Source of the DNA: Diabrotica undecimpunctata
Taxonomy: Eukaryota > Arthropoda > Insecta > Coleoptera > Chrysomelidae
Direction of reading: 5' to 3'
NCBI RefSeq assembly: GCF_040954645.1
Contig: NC_092806.1
Coordinates: 114,372,458 to 114,436,457 of the forward strand
DNA length: 64,000 bases
The notes beneath the pieces were generated by a model. That model did not search any database, was not told where the DNA came from, and saw only the letters and a list, made by a program, of their open reading frames with translations. How positions within the stretch are numbered: position 1 is the first letter of the stretch; each line of letters begins with the position of its first letter. The translations under genes were made by a program, and so were the position numbers. Positions 58,028 to 64,000 of this stretch are shown piece after piece.

Positions 58028-60189
58028 TACAGGGCGTTTCAAAAAGGTATGTCATAAATTAAATCACGCATTCCGGGGACAAAAATAAATTGATTGAATG
58101 CAACTTACCTTAGTACAAAAGTGTACACAAAAAAAGTTACAGCTCTTTGAAGTTACAAAATAAAAATTATTTTTTGTATTATCTCCTAAACTAGTTAGCA
58201 TTTTGTAATAAAAATGGACACGTTACTTTCTTGTTCTGAAAGCATTTTTTATAAAAAGAAACAACAACATCTAAGCGCACAGAAAAATTTTAAGGGGGGT
58301 GTGCAGAACTAAATCCCCCCAAACTTTTGAGTACGTTCAAATCAAATGAATTTTGTGATATCGTTAGTTTAACACATTATTTTAAAAAATTTTTTGCCTC
58401 GTATCACTTTTTTCAAAAAACAGTTTTTATTGAGTTACGGCCCTTTTCATTTACCTTTAAAAAACTACGTGAAACTAAATAAATGGCTTAAATGAATTAA
58501 CAAGTACAAAAAATGTCTATGACCTCTATAAATATGATATTACAATAAATGTTCAAAATGACCCCCATTTTTTTCAATACACATTCGTTATCGTTTTAAT
58601 AAGGAAAACCGAATGCGCTGAAAATCATATTTTTCTGGCGAAATTGATTTGCAGCTTCAATTATTCTAACCCTCAATTGTTGTTCGTCTTCTATTGCTAC
58701 AGAATACACTTTCTCCTTCATAAACCCCCAAAAGCAAAAGTCCATGGTGTTAAGACCTGAACTTTTGGGTGGCCAAGAAATAGGTGCGTCACGACCCCTT
58801 CCAATCCACCGACCAGGATACTGCCTGTAAAGGTATTCCCGGACTTCATTACTGTAATGCGATGGAGCGCCATCTTGTAGAAACCACATATTTTGCCTTA
58901 TTGCAATATTCACTTCTTCCAAATACTTTTGTAAATCGTTTGCCAAGAACTGCAAATAATTATCACCATTTAAATTGTTGGGAAGAAATACTGGGTCTAT
59001 TAGATTGTTATCCACAATTCCTGCCCAAACAAACTTTGACAGTCCTTTGGTGATGAGTCGTTATTTTGGCGTGAGGATTTTCGTCGACCCAAATCTGCTC
59101 GTTATGATGATTTGTTATTATATTTCTACTGAAGGTAGCCTCGTCGGTAAACAAAATATTTCTAATAAAATTAACATTTCGAGTGTTTTCCATTAACAAC
59201 CAATCGCAAAATCCAATCCTTTTAGGATAATCTTCAACCAATAACTCTTGAACCGTTGTTAAGTGAGAGGGTTTAAGCAGCTGATCCTTCAAACGCCTCC
59301 AAACCCTTACGTGAGGAACATTTAGTTGAGCAGCTATTACCCTTGTACTTTTTCCAGGGACTTGTTCAATGATTTCTAAAATATCTTCATCAGTTGCATT
59401 CATTATTGGACGACCACTATTGCCAGCAACTTGCGGTTGGAATGTACCCGTTTCCCGTAGACGACGATCAATGGTCAGAAATAATCGTCTACCGGTGTAT
59501 TTCGATTGGGGTATTTTACTGCATAACGCCTTGCAGCTGCTGCACTATTTCCTTGACATTCACCTACGATATTCCCGATAGTTTATTGAAATCATAATTT
59601 AATCTGATCCAACTTACTCAAAGTTAAATGCATATCTGCCATTTCCTGAAATGTGTAGGCCATTGTAATATCAAAATTTTTAATATTAATCTTATTCACA
59701 CAATAAATGATAGCTTCAAGTTATTGATGGAACTGTTTGTAATTATTGTATCCGTAGAAACTAATTGTAATTTTATGACCAACTAGGAAAAAACTAGTTT
59801 TTCGAAAAAGTGATATGAGGCAAAAAACTTTTAAAAGTAATGTGTTAAACTAATAATGCCACAAAATTCATTTGATTTGAACGTACTCAAAAGTTTGGGG
59901 GATTTAGGGCTGCACACCCCCTTAAAATTTTTCTTTTATATAAAAAAAAAATTTTTCTTTTGTATAAAAAATGCTTTCAGAACAAGAAAGTAACGTGTCC
60001 TTTTTTATTAGAAAATGTCAAGTAGTTTAGGAGATAATGCAAAAAAACAATTTTTATTTTGTAACTTCAAAGGGCTGTAACTTTTTTTGTGTACACTTTT
60101 GCACTAAGGTAAGTTGGATTCAATCAATTTATTTTTGTCCCCGGAATGCGTGATTTAATTTATGACATACCTTTTTGAAACACCCTGTA
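58028..60189 (-). mobile_element. mariner-like element with about 400-bp terminal inverted repeats
   Basis: 2,162 bp between TA dinucleotides (58026-58027 and 60190-60191). The ends are TACAGGGCGTTTC and its near complement GAAACACCCTGTA. Inverted similarity extends from 58028 to about 58436 and from about 59786 to 60189, roughly 90 percent or more by eye, much longer than the roughly 30-bp repeats of classic mariner. A broken transposase gene lies on the minus strand between the repeats. Confidence 0.85.
58590..59664 (-). pseudogene. mariner-like transposase, broken
   Basis: From the ATG at 59664 (MAYTFQEMADMHLTLSKLDQ), with stops at once, then GNSAAAARRYAVKYPNRNTP. The open frame 59403-59008 has the helix-turn-helix PGKSTRVIAAQLNVPHVRVW and the first catalytic block NILFTDEATFSRN. 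A frameshift at about 59020 separates it from 59015-58596, with WFLQDGAPSHYSNEVREYL (second D), YPGRWIGRGRDAPISWPPKS and LNTMDFCFWGFMKEKVYSV. The usual SPDL...DF block reads SSGLN, so the third catalytic residue is lost. Close to full length at about 350 codons. Confidence 0.8.
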
Positions 60190-60299
60190 TAATATAACTA
60201 AAACATTCATATGCCATATGTACATCGTAGACTCCGAATCTGATTAGAATCTAAGACTTTAATAAATACAGATTAGACTGTTCAAAATCAAGAAAAACT

Positions 60300-60884
60300 A
60301 GAAGAAAAGTTTATGGCTTATTCATAAAATATATAGAAAAGACTAGAACGCCTTCCAAAGAAAATGGAACAAATATATTCTTATACGTTACGTTGACTGA
60401 AAAAGGTGAACACAATAACTTCAAAGATGAGTCAATTACAAATATGGCAAAAAAAACACCTAGACACCAAAGACGAAAGATACAAAGAATGGTTTGACCA
60501 AGAATAAAAACAAACAAAAAGTGCAGTTAGGCAGAAATATTTATAAAGGAACCCAGACTTCGTAAAAAAGTTTAAACGAGAAAGGAAAAGAAACAACAAA
60601 AGTATGCCGAAGGAAAAATAAAAATATTGAACAAAAAAATATAACAGACAACAAAATATAACACTAGAGGATAAATCAGTAAAAAAAACGACAAACTGTA
60701 AAGTTCATTACAATAACAACAGTATCTAAGAATGAAAACAGAAAGAGGCAATTGTCACTGAGAATTTGGAAGTCCTAAAAGGATGGAAAGAAAATTTTCA
60801 TGAATTCTTAAACTCGAGAGGATTGATTCATGTTTGTTAAAGGATAACAAGACGACAGGTATAGACGGAATAACTGCATAACTA
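60300..60884 (+). pseudogene. RTE-like linker and RT start, decayed
   Basis: Frames read AKKTPRHQRRKIQR and MVxPR, with an adjacent frame reading WFDQE-like residues at about 60490. KKFKRERKRNN follows at about 60570, VLKGWKENFHEFLNS at 60770 and KDNKTTGIDGITA at 60840. The last matches LKN.K.PG.DGIPAE, the first RT block. The copy breaks off there. Confidence 0.5.
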
Positions 60885-62245
60885 ATTTAAACTAATAACG
60901 CTTTACCGTGTAGTTGCCGATCATCTGGTCCATTTGATCATCCCCACCTTTTTTTTTTTGTTGTAAAATTTGATAATTTCAAGCTTCTCTGCTGGACTCT
61001 CAATATCTACAGATTGATCTTGGTGCATTGAACTAAGAAGAATATCAGCTTTATTTTTCTTTGGCACGTAACTTACCAAAGCCAAATTATCATTGAATCC
61101 AAAAATAGAGCAAAAAACATTTTTTTTTAAGCTCGAAATTCGTAGGATATCCCTTTTCTTATTTTTTTCGTATGTCCCAACACATTATTCCTATGGACAG
61201 TAAATGCTGTGCTAAAGGGATGCTAGTAAAAAAGTTGTCAATTGTCAAGTTGCGATCAGAATTTTTTATGGAAACGGTCAAGGACCTTACAAAAATTTTC
61301 TCTCACATTTTGTTGAAAATTTTCACCAGGTTGGCGTGCGCACCAAGTATATCTGTCCATCAACCATATCCTGTTTCACTTTCACAAAGCCAAAAAAATT
61401 TAATACCATATTTTGCAGGTTTCGATGGCATGCGCTGAATAAAATTACAATGACCTCTAAATGCAAGTAACTGTTCGTCGATAGTTACATTTTTTTTGGT
61501 ACCACAACTGTTCGGAACTGTTTCACAAACAACTCCCATACATATTGGACATAAGTAAATTTGTCAGTTTCAAACCTAGTTAAAAACACGTTCGTCGGTC
61601 GTCAAATCGGATGAATCGTCTTATATTTTCAAAACGATTTACTGCCATTGTAGCTTTATATAGTGGGTTTGACGATTTATCTAAGCACAACTCTCTGACA
61701 ACTTTCTCGACGCCAGCCAATAGGAGCAGGCCAAAAAATGCATTCATTTTGTCTTTTTCAATTTTTCGCCATACCTTTCCCTTGGCTTCCAATACTCGGT
61801 TAGCTTCTCTATTGGTATATATTATTATTTCTTCAATCATTTCAGCAGTCAAAAATTTATCCCAAACATCTTTCGGAGACAAAATTTCGTTTCTTACTTT
61901 CGGTCCCGCCGTGAAACGAATTATGTTGTGGATTTTTGTTCTTCCTTGTAAAGGAGGCGTGTATCTTCATTCAAAGTTGTTTCTGCTAATAAATGATATA
62001 CTTGCTGTTTTAATTGTTGAATTATTTTGATTGAAGTTCATATCGTCACTACTCGAAGAATTTTCGGAATACTCGTCTGAGTATACTCTTTGTATATTGC
62101 AGGCTGCTGGTATTCTTGATCAGCATCCGATAATTCACTTTCACTCTTATGGAATCGTTGTCATCTCCCTCATTCCTCATACGTAAGATTTCCTTAGAAT
62201 TATTATCGGTGGATGAACGGATCTTTTTCTACTCGAGGATGCCAT
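60885..62245 (-). pseudogene. piggyBac-type transposase, decayed
   Basis: The ATG at 62245 starts MASSSRKRSVHPPIII. An acidic/serine region (YSDEYSENSSSSDDMNFNQN) follows. The frame 61882-61580 has SPKDVWDKFLTAEMIEEIII, YTNREANRVLEAKGKVWRKI, NAFFGLLLLAGVEKVVREL and NRFENIRRFIRFDDRRTCF, a clear PGBD N-terminal/catalytic block. Later frames on the minus strand give KPAKYGIKFFWLCESETGYG (about 61430), DNFFTSIPLA-type residues near 61230, NLALVSYVPKKNKADILLSS (about 61080) and GGDDQMDQMIGNYTVKRY (about 60950). It ends before the C-terminal cysteine domain. No TTAA ends found. Confidence 0.75.
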
Positions 62246-62585
62246 AATGCTGCCTGAAAATATATCGTATTTTATTTGTAAGGCAACTGTTTGCATTTCA
62301 AAAAAAAAGTTTTGTATACTAGTTTTGTTTTGATAATCTGTAAAAACAAAACACAGAAGTCTGTCGCGTAAGATCACTCTTCAAGAGCAGATTTTGCATC
62401 CTAGAGTTAAAACACAACCGATTTAAAGATATTTGAATTAAACCGATGTTAGGGGGCTATCTTGAAAGAGGCTCTTTTAGGAAGCATTTTTTGATAAGGT
62501 GATTTACGTCAAATCAACATAAAATAAGTTCCAGAATTAGTAGCTTTTTTTGTGAAGAGCGTTTGTGGACATCTTGTATGGAGTA
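62246..62585. other. Noncoding 5' flank of the piggyBac remnant
   Basis: Nothing recognised; no clear TIR. Confidence 0.35.
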
Positions 62586-62935
62586 CACGAACTTTATCGA
62601 CATGAAAATTAAAAGTTAGAAGACGACACCTACGAATATATCTCCAGATTTCCTTATCTAGGCTCCGTACTAAATGTCAATCAGCAACGTTAGTCCAGAA
62701 ATATAAGCAAGGATTGTCAGTGATAAGAAGTAAGATAAGATACAAAGAGACTTAGTGAATGAAAGCTTCTCAATTGTAACTATACAAAACAATAAATAAA
62801 CTAAGTAAACGTCTACAAAACAATAATAATTGGACTAATAATCTGAGGAAGAATCTTTAAACATAAAATATTAAGAAAGATATTCGGACCAACCAATATT
62901 CATGACGGTATGTGAAGAATTAACCCGGTATTAAT
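62586..62935 (+). pseudogene. RTE-like RT C-terminal fragment
   Basis: KLEDDTYEYISRFPYLGSVL (about 62610) matches the FKYLGS.. block after YADD. After a decayed stretch, ILRKIFGPTNIHDGMWRI-like residues (about 62865-62925) match RKIFGP in the other RTE-like copies. Stops in every frame. Confidence 0.5.
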
Positions 62936-63479
62936 ATGGCGGGATAAGCCATACCCCAGTTTAAGGTAGCTTAAAATTTAACAAATTCAATGGCACCATC
63001 TACCTTATAACTAAATGTACGGCATTAGCTTGTTTCACTTGTTTTGCATCTCAGTTCCAGATTTGCCATGTCTAGTGATTTTTCCCGAATCCATAGCTTT
63101 TTCAAGCTTCAGATGAGACGGGATATCTTGGGATTTTTGAAATTTACTTAAACAAGTAGTAATTGTGATTCTGTAGTTAAACAGTTTTCCTGATGCATCA
63201 TAAATATTCGTTTATCACTAGGAAACTGTACTTGGACGTCCAGACAAATCTGAGAGGTGCTGATAATGGTCAGTAAGGAAATGTGTATTCACATTCCTTT
63301 CCTGTATGTGATCAGGATTATAGAATTGTTCTTGGCCAGTACCTACCTAAACAGCTAAGTTAGAGATTTAAAGCTTCCTTCTTGGGAGATTCGAAAATTG
63401 CATGTGCTAACTGTTTAGTTGTCGTCTGACGTTCTTATTGCGAGATAAAGTGTTGTTAGGTAACTTATACCCGTGTGCC
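62936..63479. other. Noncoding spacer
   Basis: No motif recognised. Confidence 0.35.
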
Positions 63480-64000
63480 ATCATCATCATCAGCGGTGCT
63501 ACAGCCCTAGTTGAGTCTTCCCCAGTTTATTTCGCCAGTCGTTTCTGTTCATTACCAACCGTTGCCAGTTTGCTGCGCTGATCTTCTTCGAGTCCTAGTC
63601 TACACAATCACTCCATCTCAGTCTTGGTCTACCTCTACTCCTCTTAGTACTGGTGCCAGTAATAGGGTTCGTCTGGGTGGACATAGCATCTCAACCATTA
63701 ACTATTTCTTTATAACTCTAGTACAATTCGAAATTATATCGCCTTCTCAAAATACCATTCTCACAGATTGCGCCCATTATTATGTCATTACGAACAGATG
63801 ATTTTCTTCTGTTTTGGAGATGGTCCATGTTTTTGACCTATAGATTAGCACTGGTAGGATGAGTGTTCTATATATTGTTAATGTGATTTTTTGGCTTAAA
63901 TGTCTGTTTTTAGCTGCTTATTTAGTCCAAAATAACATTTTTTGTTCTCTATCAGCACCCTTCGTTTTACTTCTTCAGATGTGTCAATATTGCTTGTTAT
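63480..64000 (-). mobile_element. RTE-like non-LTR retrotransposon, (GAT)n tail, leaves the window
   Basis: On the minus strand the 3' end is CTGTAGCACCGCTGATGATG at 63481, as in the copies ending at 4854 and 28299. Upstream, frames give TSEEVKRRVLIENKKCYFGL (about 63950), then residues matching the KIIC...N.NGRNL.EWYF-type, WRNRLG-type and VGNEQKRLAK segments of this subfamily. Frameshifts and stops are present. The RT core would lie beyond 64000. Confidence 0.7.

Overview
The window looks like intergenic, transposon-packed DNA from an arthropod, most likely an insect. It is AT-rich, every recognisable protein belongs to a mobile-element family typical of insects (RTE-like and other non-LTR elements, BEL/Pao, Ty3/gypsy-like, piggyBac, mariner/Tc1-like, Tigger/pogo, Harbinger), and many elements are nested in one another. 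I recognise no host gene, tRNA, rRNA or CRISPR array. Species cannot be told from the sequence alone.

Layout. 0-3.2 kb: Harbinger transposase fragment, then a 1.26 kb foldback element split by a short non-LTR 3' end. 3.15-7.9 kb: a DNA transposon with a decayed DDE-type transposase-like gene, split by a 1.9 kb RTE-like insertion. 7.9-11.2 kb: a piggyBac remnant split by a 2.1 kb RTE-like insertion. 11.56-19.93 kb: a non-LTR copy split by a BEL/Pao element with 455-bp LTRs and, further on, by a solo LTR; all three carry target-site duplications. 20-28.3 kb: remnants of Jockey ORF1 and RT, a mariner/Tc1-like transposase, a CR1-like 3' end and an RTE-like 3' end. 28.4-32.8 kb: an old BEL/Pao remnant interrupted by a MITE with 8-bp target duplications.

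34.79-39.83 kb is the most interesting unit: a young minus-strand LTR retroelement with two 1,435-bp LTRs in which I see no difference, CTAT target duplications, primer-binding site and polypurine tract. It encodes only gag and protease, joined by an apparent -1 frameshift site, and no reverse transcriptase or integrase. Its gag reading frame starts inside the 5' LTR and reads through the primer-binding site. Each LTR holds about ten hairpins spaced about 85 bp apart, with compensatory stem changes and a conserved GTAAGT loop on the sense strand.

40-64 kb: an RTE-like element with endonuclease and RT remnants, short non-LTR 3' ends, TA microsatellites, a 72-bp perfect inverted-repeat element with a nested RTE-like copy, a Tigger remnant, a mariner-like element with about 400-bp inverted repeats, a second piggyBac remnant, and an RTE-like copy leaving the window.

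Nothing here works as a pathway. The window records successive insertions: old, frameshifted DNA transposons and BEL copies; then 5'-truncated RTE-like copies with 11-14 bp duplications and microsatellite tails; then the BEL copy at 11.9 kb (two LTR differences seen); and last the gag-protease element.
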